NCBI RefSeq assembly: GCF_039534165.1
Contig: NZ_BAAAUX010000009.1
Coordinates: forward strand, 1 to 32,910
Source: Saccharopolyspora_D taberi
Lineage (GTDB): Bacteria > Actinomycetota > Actinomycetes > Mycobacteriales > Pseudonocardiaceae
Length of the DNA stretch: 32,910 nt
Reading direction: 5' to 3'
How positions within the stretch are numbered: the stretch's first letter is position 1; each line of letters starts with the position of its first letter. The notes under the pieces are model-generated. The model ran no database searches and was not told where the DNA came from. It was given only the letters and a program-made list of their open reading frames with translations. The translations under genes were made by a program, and so were the position numbers. This document shows, one piece after another, positions 14,321-21,429 of this stretch.

Positions 14321-14503
14321 TCACTGAAGCGTGAGGAGCCAGGTGGCCAGTGCGCCTCCGAGCGCGCAGACCGCGCAGAGCAGCAGGAGGGGTGTACGCG
14401 GCCAGTCCAGCCGGCGATGCCGCGCGTAGCGGTAGATCAACACCGCGCCGTAGGCGATGACTGCGACCACCGCGGCGACGACGACCAACTTCCCGAGATC
14501 CAC
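14321..14503 (-). CDS. Small membrane protein, two helices (60 aa)
   Basis: Two clear hydrophobic segments: about residues 5-24 (KLVVVAAVVAVIAYGAVLIY) and about 37-58 (PLLLLCAVCALGGALATWLL), joined by a basic loop (RYARHRRLDWPRT). By the positive-inside rule that loop should be cytoplasmic and both ends outside. GTG at 14503 has GGAAGAAG upstream. Function is unknown; it lies between two minus-strand genes. The amphiphilic content makes a real gene more likely than an out-of-frame alternative on the same strand. Confidence 0.6.
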   Translation of the reverse strand: MDLGKLVVVAAVVAVIAYGAVLIYRYARHRRLDWPRTPLLLLCAVCALGGALATWLLTLQ

Positions 14504-14586
14504 GACCGGCTTCTTCCCATGTCACGGGCATTCCAGCGGCAGGCTACCGCAGCCTCGCGGACGATTCGTGGTCGAGCATCGTGTGC

Positions 14587-15867
14587 TCATGAGGTCGTGC
14601 CCGAGTCGGTGTCCTGGTTCAGCAGGCGAGTGATGCGCGCGGCAAGCTGCGGGCCGTCGTCGGCGGGATCGGCCAGGGCTTCAGCCAGTTCCCGGCGCCA
14701 GTGTTGTAGCTGTTCAGCGGCGTGCTGACCGGCGGCCTCGGCGGCGTCGGCTCGGTCGGTGAGGCTGGTGACCTGCTGCTCGGCGGCGCCGAGCCGCTGC
14801 CGGAGCTCGCCGAGCTGGGTGGTGTAGTCGCTGGTCGCCCGGCTGAGCTCGTCGCGGGCGGCGGCGACGTCGGTCTCGGCTGCGGAGCGGGCTTCGTCGA
14901 TCTTCGCCTGAGCCTCGGTGCGTACCTGGTCCAGGGCGGTCGTGTGCTGTTCGCGCTCGGCGTCGAGTCGCTGCTGGAGGTCGTCGTTCTTCTGCTGGGC
15001 CTCGCGGGCGGACTGCGCCGCGCGCTCCCGCTCGTCGTCGAGGTCGACACGGAGCTGGGCGACCTGATCGGCAAATGAGTCGCGTTCGGCGGTGAGCGTG
15101 GCGACCTGGGCCTCGGCACTGGCCGCGCGCTCGGCTGCTTCGCGGGCGCGGCGGTCGGCGCGCTCCTCGCGGTCGCGGGCGTCCTCCAGGCGGGCTTCGG
15201 CCCGGTTCTTCGCGGTGACCGCCTTATCCCGCTCGGAGAGCGCGGCGTCGCGAGCGCCCTCGGCGGCGCCGGCCCGCCGGCCAGCTGCGGCGGCCGCGTC
15301 GTCGGCGTCGGCGGCGGCCTGCTCGGCTTCCGTGGCCCGCTGGTCGGCGGCGTTGGCGCGGCCGTCGGCGTCGCGTGCCCGCTGAACAGCATCATCCCGA
15401 TCCCGCAGGGCCTCGATGACGGCCCCGTCGAGGTCGCCGCGGATGGCGGCCAGGGCCTCACGCAGGGCGTCGACCGGGTTCAGGGCGCGGTCGATGTGCT
15501 CGCCGAGGGCGGCGACGGAGGCGTCATCGAGCGCCTGCTCGTCATGGCCAGGCAGGGACCGGTAGTTCTCCACGGTCAGCCATGCCTGCTTGCAGGTGAG
15601 GTTCTTCGGGCCGTGGGTCGTGCCGTCCTGGCAGTACGGCGACTTGTTACCCCGGCCACTGGAGACCGGGAGCGCCTTCCCGCAGTAGCGGCACACCCGC
15701 CCGCCGGTTCCGTCACGGGTTTCGTCAGGCCCGTTTCCGGGTCGGGGTCCTTGCTCCGGCATTTCCGCGGTTCGCGCCGGGATGCCGGGCGCCGCGCCGC
15801 TGGTCGCGGAGCCCTCGCCGGGCGCATCGGGGCCGGTCGGGGCGTCGTCGTCACCGTTACCGATCAT
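14587..15867 (-). CDS. Zinc-finger and coiled-coil protein divergent from the recombinase (426 aa)
   Basis: The N terminus is acidic and disordered (1-56), followed by a putative zinc site CRYCGKAL (59-66), YCQDGTTHG (78-86) and LTC (90-92): C59, C62, C79, H85 and C92 are available ligands. From about 145 to 400 the protein is a nearly uninterrupted coiled coil rich in Ala, Glu, Arg and Asp heptads, resembling KfrA- or SMC-arm-like proteins although no ATPase is present. It is transcribed away from the tyrosine recombinase across an AT-rich control region with repeated motifs. I infer a DNA-binding accessory or regulator of the recombinase; it could also be an independent segregation factor. 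ATG at 15867 has only GTGGGA as a weak site. Confidence 0.75.
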   Translation of the reverse strand: MIGNGDDDAPTGPDAPGEGSATSGAAPGIPARTAEMPEQGPRPGNGPDETRDGTGGRVCRYCGKALPVSSGRGNKSPYCQDGTTHGPKNLTCKQAWLTVENYRSLPGHDEQALDDASVAALGEHIDRALNPVDALREALAAIRGDLDGAVIEALRDRDDAVQRARDADGRANAADQRATEAEQAAADADDAAAAAGRRAGAAEGARDAALSERDKAVTAKNRAEARLEDARDREERADRRAREAAERAASAEAQVATLTAERDSFADQVAQLRVDLDDERERAAQSAREAQQKNDDLQQRLDAEREQHTTALDQVRTEAQAKIDEARSAAETDVAAARDELSRATSDYTTQLGELRQRLGAAEQQVTSLTDRADAAEAAGQHAAEQLQHWRRELAEALADPADDGPQLAARITRLLNQDTDSGTTS

Positions 15868-15888
15868 GTCCCACAGACTACTTCATCG

Positions 15889-15923
15889 TTTGCGTAATCA
15901 CAATTCGCAATCCGTTTACGCAA
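15889..15923. promoter_or_regulatory. Repeated TTGCGTAA-type sites between divergent genes
   Basis: In an AT-rich pocket of otherwise GC-rich DNA, TTGCGTAA (15890-15897) and TTACGCAA (15916-15923) form an inverted repeat with an 18-base spacer, and ATTCGCAAT (15903-15911) between them is a third related half-site. This spacing suggests a binding site for a regulator or for the recombinase. It lies between the genes at 14587-15867 and 15981-17102. Confidence 0.65.
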
Positions 15924-15940
15924 TTGGTTTTAATCCACGC

Positions 15941-15980
15941 TGATCAACCTGTGATAAGGTCACTTCTCGGAGGTTGATCA
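15941..15980 (+). promoter_or_regulatory. Inverted repeat covering the recombinase ribosome binding site
   Basis: TGATCAACCT (15941-15950) and AGGTTGATCA (15971-15980) are perfect 10-bp complements separated by 20 bases. The right arm contains part of the Shine-Dalgarno CGGAGG (15968-15973) and abuts the ATG at 15981. In mRNA this would form a hairpin that hides the ribosome binding site; as DNA it could be an operator or recombinase binding site. Confidence 0.7.
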
Positions 15981-17102
15981 ATGGGCAAAACGGACAGCGG
16001 GGCGGAGGAGGCGAACGCGGCCGCCGGCGGCGCCGCGGGCGCGGTCGAAAAACTGGGGGGCCCCGCCGACGAGCGCGTCGGCGAGCTGGTCACCGCCGGG
16101 AACTCGGCCTGGGCTACGGCCGGGCCCGCCGAGCGGCTGGCCGCGCTGGACGCGGCGGCGGGGGAGTACCTGGAGCGCGAGCGCCCGGCGCACACCCGCC
16201 GCGCCTACGCCGCGGACTGGCGGGCGTGGGAGGACTACACCGGTGAGCTGGGGATCCCGCTGTATGCGGCCACCATCGGCTCCCTGGTCGGCTTCGTGCG
16301 CTGGCTGGAAGTGGCCCGCGGCTACGCGCCGGCGACCGTGGAGCGCCGCCTGGCCGGCGCCGTCGTCGGCCTCAAGCAGGCCCGCGTCCTGGTGCCCGAG
16401 CACGCCTCCAAGGCCGCCTGGGAAGCCATCACCCGCTACGAGGAGCGGGTTCGCGACGACAAGGAGGGCGTGCTGCCGCACGGCCGGGGGGCAGCACCGG
16501 CGCTGCTAGCCGACGACATCGAGGCGATCGGCAAGGCGTGCCCGGACACCGCAGCCGGGCTCCGCGACCGGGCGCTGGTGGTAATCGGCTGGACCATCGG
16601 CGCCCGCGACGCCGACCTGTCCCGGCTGGCCTGCCACGAGATAGTCCCGTTCGGCACCGGCTACCAGGTCCTGCTGCCGCGGACCAAGACCGGGCGCAAC
16701 GACGAGCACCCCGTCTTGCCCCGCCGCACCGACCGGCCCGCGCTCGACGGTGCCGGGGCGTGGGAGGCATGGCGCGACGCCGCCGGACTGACCGCCGGGC
16801 CCGCACTGCGCCCGGTGGATCGCTGGGACCATCCGCACCCGAGCCGGGGCCTGTCGACGAACGCGGTCTGCGGGATCGTCAAGGCCGCCGGCCGCCGTGC
16901 CGGGCTGACGGTGACGTTCACCGGGCACTCGATGCGACATGGCATGGCCACCGAGGCCCGCCGTGGCGGCGCCGACCGGGTCGCGATCGAACGCCAGGGA
17001 CGGTGGGCGCCCGGTAGCCGGCAGGTCGACGCCTACATCGAGCAGGTCGACCGCGAGCGGGACAACGCCGCGCTGTACCTCGGCCGCGGTGGCGAGAGCT
17101 GA
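15981..17102 (+). CDS. Tyrosine site-specific recombinase (373 aa)
   Basis: Cuts and rejoins DNA through a phosphotyrosine intermediate, likely for integration/excision or dimer resolution. Catalytic residues are visible: R209 (GARDADL), K236 (TKTG), H316 and R319 (GHSMRH), W342 (GRW) in the usual H/W position, and nucleophile Y352 (AYIE). The N-terminal SAM-like core-binding domain is about 55-155, preceded by an Ala/Gly-rich extension. ATG at 15981 has GGAGG at 7-base spacing inside an inverted repeat. No adjacent tRNA or clear att site is visible, and the endonuclease VII-like gene follows after 13 bases. Confidence 0.9.
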   Translation: MGKTDSGAEEANAAAGGAAGAVEKLGGPADERVGELVTAGNSAWATAGPAERLAALDAAAGEYLERERPAHTRRAYAADWRAWEDYTGELGIPLYAATIGSLVGFVRWLEVARGYAPATVERRLAGAVVGLKQARVLVPEHASKAAWEAITRYEERVRDDKEGVLPHGRGAAPALLADDIEAIGKACPDTAAGLRDRALVVIGWTIGARDADLSRLACHEIVPFGTGYQVLLPRTKTGRNDEHPVLPRRTDRPALDGAGAWEAWRDAAGLTAGPALRPVDRWDHPHPSRGLSTNAVCGIVKAAGRRAGLTVTFTGHSMRHGMATEARRGGADRVAIERQGRWAPGSRQVDAYIEQVDRERDNAALYLGRGGES

Positions 17103-17115
17103 AGGAGAACACCCC

Positions 17116-17745
17116 GTGTTGTGTGGTCGGCCGAATCGCAAGCGACCGGGAACCTTTTGCCGGAGGCCCGGGGAGCCCGCATGCGAGGCGCACCTCACCA
17201 ACGAGGAGCGCGCCGAACGCGCGCGCCGCCTCGCCGCCCACTACGCCGAATCCGAGCGCGCCCGGCGCTCCTCCGTACCGGCCGTCGCCGCCACCCCCGG
17301 CCGGGCCGCCGGCCGAGCCGCAGTGCCATCGCTGGCCGTCGCCCCGTCCGGGGGTGGACTTCTGGGACTGGCACGGGGCCGGTGCGCGTTGTGCGGCGTG
17401 CCGGGCTGCGGGATGCGCCTGATCTTCGATCATTGTCATCGCAGCGGGCTGACCCGTGGCCTGCTGTGCTCCAGCTGCAACACGTGGGAGGGAGTCGGCC
17501 AGGCCGCGGTCCTCGACGCCTATCGGCTCCGGCCGCCGGCGGTACTGTTCGGGCACAGCGAGCCCTACCTCCCGCACATCGGAAGCCCGCCCGAACCACA
17601 AGACTGGGTCGTGCAACGCCTCGGACCTCGGCCCGAGACTCCGAGGGCAGCAGCCGAGTATCTGCGCAGGGCCGCCGAGCTGATCTCACCGGCCACCTCG
17701 GTGGATCCGGCGCGCTGGAGTGCCATGCGCAGGCTGAATCTGTAG
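17116..17745 (+). CDS. Endonuclease VII-like (HNH/treble-clef) protein (209 aa)
   Basis: Recombination endonuclease VII resolves branched DNA in T4; relatives are widespread on phages and plasmids. The core is visible: RCALC (C90, C93), FDHCHRSG (D105, H106, H108), then RGLLCSSCN (C118, C121, N122), the typical zinc plus catalytic His/Asn layout. The N-terminal 35 residues hold LCGRPNRKRPGTFCRRPG and PACEAH, a second possible zinc knuckle, followed by an Ala/Arg linker. The GTG at 17116 has AAGGAG in the 13-base gap after the recombinase stop, so both genes belong to one operon. Its exact substrate is not shown; branched recombination intermediates are plausible. Confidence 0.8.
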   Translation: MLCGRPNRKRPGTFCRRPGEPACEAHLTNEERAERARRLAAHYAESERARRSSVPAVAATPGRAAGRAAVPSLAVAPSGGGLLGLARGRCALCGVPGCGMRLIFDHCHRSGLTRGLLCSSCNTWEGVGQAAVLDAYRLRPPAVLFGHSEPYLPHIGSPPEPQDWVVQRLGPRPETPRAAAEYLRRAAELISPATSVDPARWSAMRRLNL

Positions 17746-17814
17746 ACCGTTGGTCCCTTTCACTAAGCCGACGACGCCGAACCCACCACGGCCACGACGA
17801 AGGAGACTTATCCG

Positions 17815-18147
17815 ATGGCGATCCGCCGTCTTCCCGATATCAGCCAGCAGGCCAACGCCCGCACCGAGGAGTGGCTGCCCGGCCAGCCGCAGGTCCGGGT
17901 GCTGCGCCAAGATCCGGTCAAGCCGGTTCCCGAGGGCACCGTCGTCGCGATGCTGTACCGGGTCACTGGCTACGTTCCCGACTGCGACGGTTCCCTGATG
18001 GCCCGCCTGGAGCCCATCGATGTCACCGGCGAAAGCCTCGGTGACGAGGAACCCGCGCAAGGGCTGTACCCGGACAGCTGCTGGGTGCTCGATGCCCCCG
18101 GTGACCTCGCCCAGCTCGCCCACGACAACGCCCTGGAGGAGAAGTGA
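17815..18147 (+). CDS. Small hypothetical protein (110 aa)
   Basis: Not recognised. ATG at 17815 follows GAAGGAG. Strand-rich: VRVLRQDPVKPVPEGTVVAM then LYRVTGYVPDCDGSLMARLE, ending in an acidic helix (GDLAQLAHDNALEEK). No catalytic motif is visible. Its stop (TGA) overlaps the next start by 4 bases (GTGA), so the two are translationally coupled. It sits 69 bases after the endonuclease VII-like gene and may share its transcript. Between them, 17751-17763 (GGTCCCTTTCACT) resembles the conserved segment of the minus-strand leaders but lacks the hairpin. Confidence 0.7.
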   Translation: MAIRRLPDISQQANARTEEWLPGQPQVRVLRQDPVKPVPEGTVVAMLYRVTGYVPDCDGSLMARLEPIDVTGESLGDEEPAQGLYPDSCWVLDAPGDLAQLAHDNALEEK

Positions 18148-18488
18148 CCAGCAGCTCGCCCCAGAGGGTGATCACCGCCGCGGACGCGCTCGCGGAGGTT
18201 CTGGAAGACCCGGAGTTCGACGTCCCCAGCCACGAACCCAGGCGGAAAGCGTTGCTGGACGCGCTGATGTGGCTCGAGCTCGACCACACCTGCGGCGACT
18301 GCATCGAGGGCCGCTGCCACTGGGGCGGCGAGAAGTCGCGTGCGTCGATCGCCGCGGCCGAGGCCGGCCGTGACTACCTCGACCCCGAACCCGGTGGTGG
18401 GCGCTGCGGGTGCGCCCGGCACGACGTCAGCGTGCGGGCGCGGCAGCGCCGCGCCCGGCTGCGCGCGGCGGGAGTTCTCGATGGGTGA
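18144..18488 (+). CDS. Small Cys/His-rich hypothetical protein (114 aa)
   Basis: Not recognised as a named family. GTG at 18144 overlaps the previous stop. The centre has HTCGDCIEGRCHWGGE and the C-terminal part GGGRCGCARHDVSVRARQRRARL; the cysteines and histidines suggest one or two small zinc sites, and the Arg-rich tail fits nucleic-acid contact. Helices precede it (RRKALLDALMWLELD). Overlap with the following gene is 8 bases. The three genes 17815-18765 form a tight coupled block behind the recombinase and endonuclease. Confidence 0.7.
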   Translation: MTSSSPQRVITAADALAEVLEDPEFDVPSHEPRRKALLDALMWLELDHTCGDCIEGRCHWGGEKSRASIAAAEAGRDYLDPEPGGGRCGCARHDVSVRARQRRARLRAAGVLDG

Positions 18489-18765
18489 GCCGGACACGCA
18501 GGCGATGCTGGAGCAAGCACGCCAGCTGCGACGGGCGCGCGCCGAAGAACTGGGGATGCCGGCGCCCGATCCGGACCAGGAGATCGTGCTGCTGGTCGAC
18601 GAGGTCCCACAGGCCCTCGCCGGTGCCGCCGGTGCTCCCTGCGGGCCGACTGCCAGCGAGCTGATGCAGCGCATTGTCGCCAGCGCACGACGTCCGGAAC
18701 GCTGGGAACACCGGGATGCGTACCTTCGCACCAGCTCTTCTCTCGATCGTCCCGGCCCTTTGTGA
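18481..18765 (+). CDS. Small hypothetical protein (94 aa)
   Basis: Not recognised. ATG at 18481 overlaps the preceding stop by 8 bases, so it relies on coupled translation. The first 45 residues are helical and charged (TQAMLEQARQLRRARAEELG), followed by a hydrophobic strand and helix (EIVLLVDEVPQAL), then a Pro/Arg-rich tail. Functional call is not possible. It is the last gene before a hairpin (18783-18806) that may end the transcript. Confidence 0.6.
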   Translation: MGEPDTQAMLEQARQLRRARAEELGMPAPDPDQEIVLLVDEVPQALAGAAGAPCGPTASELMQRIVASARRPERWEHRDAYLRTSSSLDRPGPL

Positions 18766-18782
18766 CGGTCCCGCCCAGCGAC

Positions 18783-18809
18783 GTAACCCTGCTTCGCCGG
18801 GGTTACTTT
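18783..18809 (+). terminator. Putative terminator after the recombinase operon
   Basis: GTAACCC (18783-18789) pairs with GGGTTAC (18800-18806) and is followed by TTT and a T-rich stretch (18807-18812). It lies 17 bases after the last small gene of the block. The stem is short (7 bp), so this is a modest candidate. Confidence 0.5.
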
Positions 18810-18852
18810 CATTCGGCACTGAAGCTACAGGAGTAGTTAACTATCAAAACGC

Positions 18853-18884
18853 CTGGTCATTGAGCGGGGAATCCAATTCCCCGC
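18853..18884 (+). promoter_or_regulatory. Second repeated leader hairpin, gene at 18905-19237
   Basis: A perfect 9-bp stem GCGGGGAAT / ATTCCCCGC (18864-18872 / 18876-18884) with a 3-nt loop lies 20 bases before the start codon. CTGGTCA sits 11 bases upstream of the stem. The same CTGGTCA spacing and near-identical stem occur before the next gene (19239-19272), so this is a repeated leader unrelated to the minus-strand family. Confidence 0.65.
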
Positions 18885-18904
18885 CTTTGCGGAGGGCGGG
18901 GGCG

Positions 18905-19237
18905 ATGACGTCGACCGTGTTCTGGTGCGTGATGCTCGGCGGCCTGGTGCTGATCGCGTCGCCGATGGTCGCGCCGGTGCTGGTGCGGCGGTGGAGCCGC
19001 CTTGGTTACCGGGCGGCGTGGTGTGCGGTGCAGGGCGGGTGCGTGGCCAGCGCGACCGTGCTGTGGTGCACCTCCGTCCTGCACGCGGAACCGGCGGTGC
19101 TATTCGATCTCCGCAGCCTCGTGGTCCCGATGATGATCGCTTTCGCGGTGCTGCATTGCCTGCTGCTGCGGGCCGCGGTGCGCTCCGTCCCGGCCTGGTC
19201 TTCATGCGTGAAGCCACGACAGTCGACGGGTCAATAG
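18905..19237 (+). CDS. Small membrane protein (110 aa)
   Basis: Not recognised. Three hydrophobic segments are visible: about 5-26 (VFWCVMLGGLVLIASPMVAPVL), about 38-57 (AAWCAVQGGCVASATVLWCT) and about 70-93 (LVVPMMIAFAVLHCLLLRAA). It is rich in cysteines (six), which is unusual here. ATG at 18905 has GGAGGGCGGGGGCG upstream within the leader. It has a twin leader with the following gene, so the two are probably regulated together; a role cannot be given. Confidence 0.65.
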   Translation: MTSTVFWCVMLGGLVLIASPMVAPVLVRRWSRLGYRAAWCAVQGGCVASATVLWCTSVLHAEPAVLFDLRSLVVPMMIAFAVLHCLLLRAAVRSVPAWSSCVKPRQSTGQ

Positions 19238-19238
19238 G

Positions 19239-19272
19239 CTGGTCAGAGGGCGGGGAATTGATTTCCCCGCCC
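19239..19272 (+). promoter_or_regulatory. Second repeated leader hairpin, gene at 19289-20416
   Basis: A 10-bp stem GGGCGGGGAA / TTCCCCGCCC (19248-19257 / 19263-19272) has a 5-nt loop, with CTGGTCA (19239-19245) at the same distance as in the copy at 18853-18884. The stem is one pair longer and the loop is different, so pairing is kept while sequence changes. The ribosome binding site GGTGGAGGTGGGC follows. Confidence 0.65.
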
Positions 19273-19288
19273 GCGGTGGAGGTGGGCG

Positions 19289-20416
19289 ATGAGCAGGCAG
19301 GCGCAGCGGGTGCGCAAGTTGGCGGCGACGCTGTCCGAGCGGACCGGCGTCGAAGTCCAGGCCGAGTACGACTACGACCGGCACTGGCGGTTGTCCTGGG
19401 TGGACGGCCCTACTGCTGAGGCGATGCGGGCGGCGGCCAAGGCCGCGACTCGGCACCTGCCGCAGCTGGACGTCGCCGAGCTGCGCTGGCGACGCGAGCA
19501 CACCGAGCTCGCGGTCGTCGCCGCCGCGCTGGCGTACCTGCGCGAGCACCCGGCCGAACGGCACGGCCTGCGGCACCGCGGCGACACCCTGCACGGCGTC
19601 GTCGAGTACCCGGAACGTCTCGATGCCGCGCTGCTCGCCCAGGCTCAGTACGCCCTGGCGCGCACCGCCGACAAACGCGGGTGGCCCGATTCCACCGCGG
19701 CGCTGGGGTATCTGGAGCGCGCCGGTGTCGTCGGGGTCGCCGCCGACCTGTGGCTATCCACCCTGCGGGGCGGGGAATCGGGCCACCCGCCGTCTGACCA
19801 GGGGAGTTCGGGCACGGCCGTCCCGCCGGCGGTGTCGGCCGACATGCTCGACCCGGAGCTGCGAACGAAGGTGGACAAGCTCGTCGACACCCTCGTCAAC
19901 GACATCGCCGGCCCCGCCGACGGCGAAGGCCCGCGCGGGCTGCGGCGAATGTGGAGCGCCGAGCAGGCCCGACACCTCCTGCTTGACGAAGTCGACCGTC
20001 GCCAGCGCCACGATGCCGCGATCGAGGTCGCCGACGGCGCCGGGCTGCGCGGCCTGAGCCACCACCTCGGGCTCGACCGATCCGCATTGCGAAAACGCTG
20101 GCCGGACCTGCACCAGCGCGACGTGCCGCAGCTGCGGTGGCTACATGATCACGCCGACGAGTGGCGCGCGGCGATCTCCGCGCTGACCGACTCCGTGGGA
20201 CATGAAGCGGGCGTGCCCCTGGACCGCGATCAGCGCTCTGCGGCACTCGTCCTCGAGCACCGCGCCACCGACGGGACCTGGCGCAGCCTGATCGGCACCC
20301 CGGAGATCGTCCGGGGACTTCTGGCGGGGCTTCACCGCTCCCGGGACGGGCTGACCGAGGTGCTTGACCGGCTGGAGACCTTGCTGGCCGCCTACGATGT
20401 CCTCGGCCACCGTTGA
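19289..20416 (+). CDS. Hypothetical protein with possible C-terminal HTH (375 aa)
   Basis: Not recognised. ATG at 19289 follows GGAGGTGGGC. The N-terminal 55 residues look like a small alpha/beta domain (LAATLSERTGVEVQAEYDYD). The centre is helical; the linker (about 160-190) is Gly/Ser/Pro-rich. The C-terminal half (190-375) has GLRGLSHHLGLDRSALRKRW (about 249-268), a good helix-turn-helix, then long helices (GLLAGLHRSRDGLTEVLDRLETLLAAYDVL). I infer a DNA-binding protein, possibly a regulator. It is the largest gene with the second leader type. Confidence 0.7.
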   Translation: MSRQAQRVRKLAATLSERTGVEVQAEYDYDRHWRLSWVDGPTAEAMRAAAKAATRHLPQLDVAELRWRREHTELAVVAAALAYLREHPAERHGLRHRGDTLHGVVEYPERLDAALLAQAQYALARTADKRGWPDSTAALGYLERAGVVGVAADLWLSTLRGGESGHPPSDQGSSGTAVPPAVSADMLDPELRTKVDKLVDTLVNDIAGPADGEGPRGLRRMWSAEQARHLLLDEVDRRQRHDAAIEVADGAGLRGLSHHLGLDRSALRKRWPDLHQRDVPQLRWLHDHADEWRAAISALTDSVGHEAGVPLDRDQRSAALVLEHRATDGTWRSLIGTPEIVRGLLAGLHRSRDGLTEVLDRLETLLAAYDVLGHR

Positions 20417-20440
20417 TCGGCGCAGCAGGGAGGAGGCGAG

Positions 20441-20902
20441 GTGATCGAACGGATGCGCAGGTGGACGCGGCTCTACCTTGGTGCCGATAGCGAGTACGCC
20501 CGGGACTTGAAACGGAAGTACGAGCTGTACACGACGCTCAACGAAAAGGCTGGGACACTGCTACGGGCGCCGCTGGTCGACCCGCGCACCGGCGAGGCGA
20601 CGAACTTCGATCTGCTGCGTAAGGACCTGGCGACGCACGGTACGTGGCTGTGGAATCCGCGCCGGGCGGTCCAGCGGACCTGGCCCGAGGTGCTGGCCGC
20701 AGCCGATCGCTACGTCGAGGTCATCGCGATGATGCGCAACGAGCAACCAGCGGCGAAGCCGACGACCGAGGTTCAGCAGGCAGCTCGCGACGCGCTTCGG
20801 CTCCGGGTCGACGAGTTCATCACCGCGGCCCGCAAGGACCTCGGCATCCGAGGGCGGTACCGGCCGATCGACGAGCCGCCCAGGAAAGCTGCGGCGGCGT
20901 AG
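20441..20902 (+). CDS. Hypothetical helical protein (153 aa)
   Basis: Not recognised. GTG at 20441 has GGGAGGAGG at good spacing, 24 bases after the previous stop. Basic N terminus (ERMRRWTRLYLGADSEYARDLKRKYEL), then a mostly helical soluble protein with WLWNPRRAVQRTWPEVLAAADRYVEV and a C-terminal RPIDEPPRKAAAA tail. No membrane segment, cysteine or catalytic motif is visible. It probably shares a transcript with 19289-20416. Confidence 0.7.
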   Translation: MIERMRRWTRLYLGADSEYARDLKRKYELYTTLNEKAGTLLRAPLVDPRTGEATNFDLLRKDLATHGTWLWNPRRAVQRTWPEVLAAADRYVEVIAMMRNEQPAAKPTTEVQQAARDALRLRVDEFITAARKDLGIRGRYRPIDEPPRKAAAA

Positions 20903-20968
20903 TACGGGCGCTCGTGCTTCGCCCGCGAATCGTCCTCGCGACGGGCGGGCTGTGGGATGCTGCTGTGA

Positions 20969-21415
20969 ATGCGCAGCGAGATCGACACGGTCAGCCCCAG
21001 CGGTGAGGTCCGTGCCCAGTTCCGGCGGGCGTACGCGCAGTTCCGGTACAGCCTGTACGACCTCACCGAGCACCCGGCCGTCGGCGACCCGGTGGCGGTC
21101 CGGGAGGACCGTCGGCTGTTCGAGCTGGCCGAGCGCGCCGCACTGTGCTCGGCGCCGTTGGCGCCCCATGTGGATCCGGGCTGGCCGGGCGGTTGGGTGC
21201 AGGCGCAGTACATGCTGCGAGCGCCGATTCCAACGCCGTCCCAACCGCATCCGCCCGTGTGGCGGCGGTGGGAGGACGCCCTGGATGCACTCGGTGCGGG
21301 CTGGAATCTCGTGTGGACCCCGGTATGCCGGCAGGACCAGGTCTGGATGCTGCTGGACGACTTGTTCTGGCAGCAGGGCGTGGACGATGTCCTGGTCTCC
21401 GGGCCCGCGTTCTAG
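20969..21415 (+). CDS. Hypothetical protein (148 aa)
   Basis: Not recognised. ATG at 20969 lacks a strong ribosome binding site, so an internal or upstream start is possible. The sequence starts MRSEIDTVSPSGEVRAQFRR and carries two aromatic-rich parts: AQFRYSLYDLTEHPAV, then WRRWEDALDALGAGWNLVWT with a C-terminal QVWMLLDDLFWQQGVDDVLV. The pattern resembles small proteins that accompany RapZ-like proteins only in this context, so no family is claimed. The next gene begins 14 bases after its stop. Confidence 0.6.
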   Translation: MRSEIDTVSPSGEVRAQFRRAYAQFRYSLYDLTEHPAVGDPVAVREDRRLFELAERAALCSAPLAPHVDPGWPGGWVQAQYMLRAPIPTPSQPHPPVWRRWEDALDALGAGWNLVWTPVCRQDQVWMLLDDLFWQQGVDDVLVSGPAF

Positions 21416-21429
21416 CGGGGCCGCGTCCG

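Noticed and set aside
15981..17102. A tRNA-associated attachment site for the recombinase
   Set aside because: I see no tRNA gene or repeated core sequence near the recombinase gene; the site may lie outside the window.
17751..17763. An additional copy of the minus-strand leader (GGTCCCTTTCACT)
   Set aside because: Only the short segment matches; there is no loop motif or hairpin, and the surrounding genes are on the plus strand.
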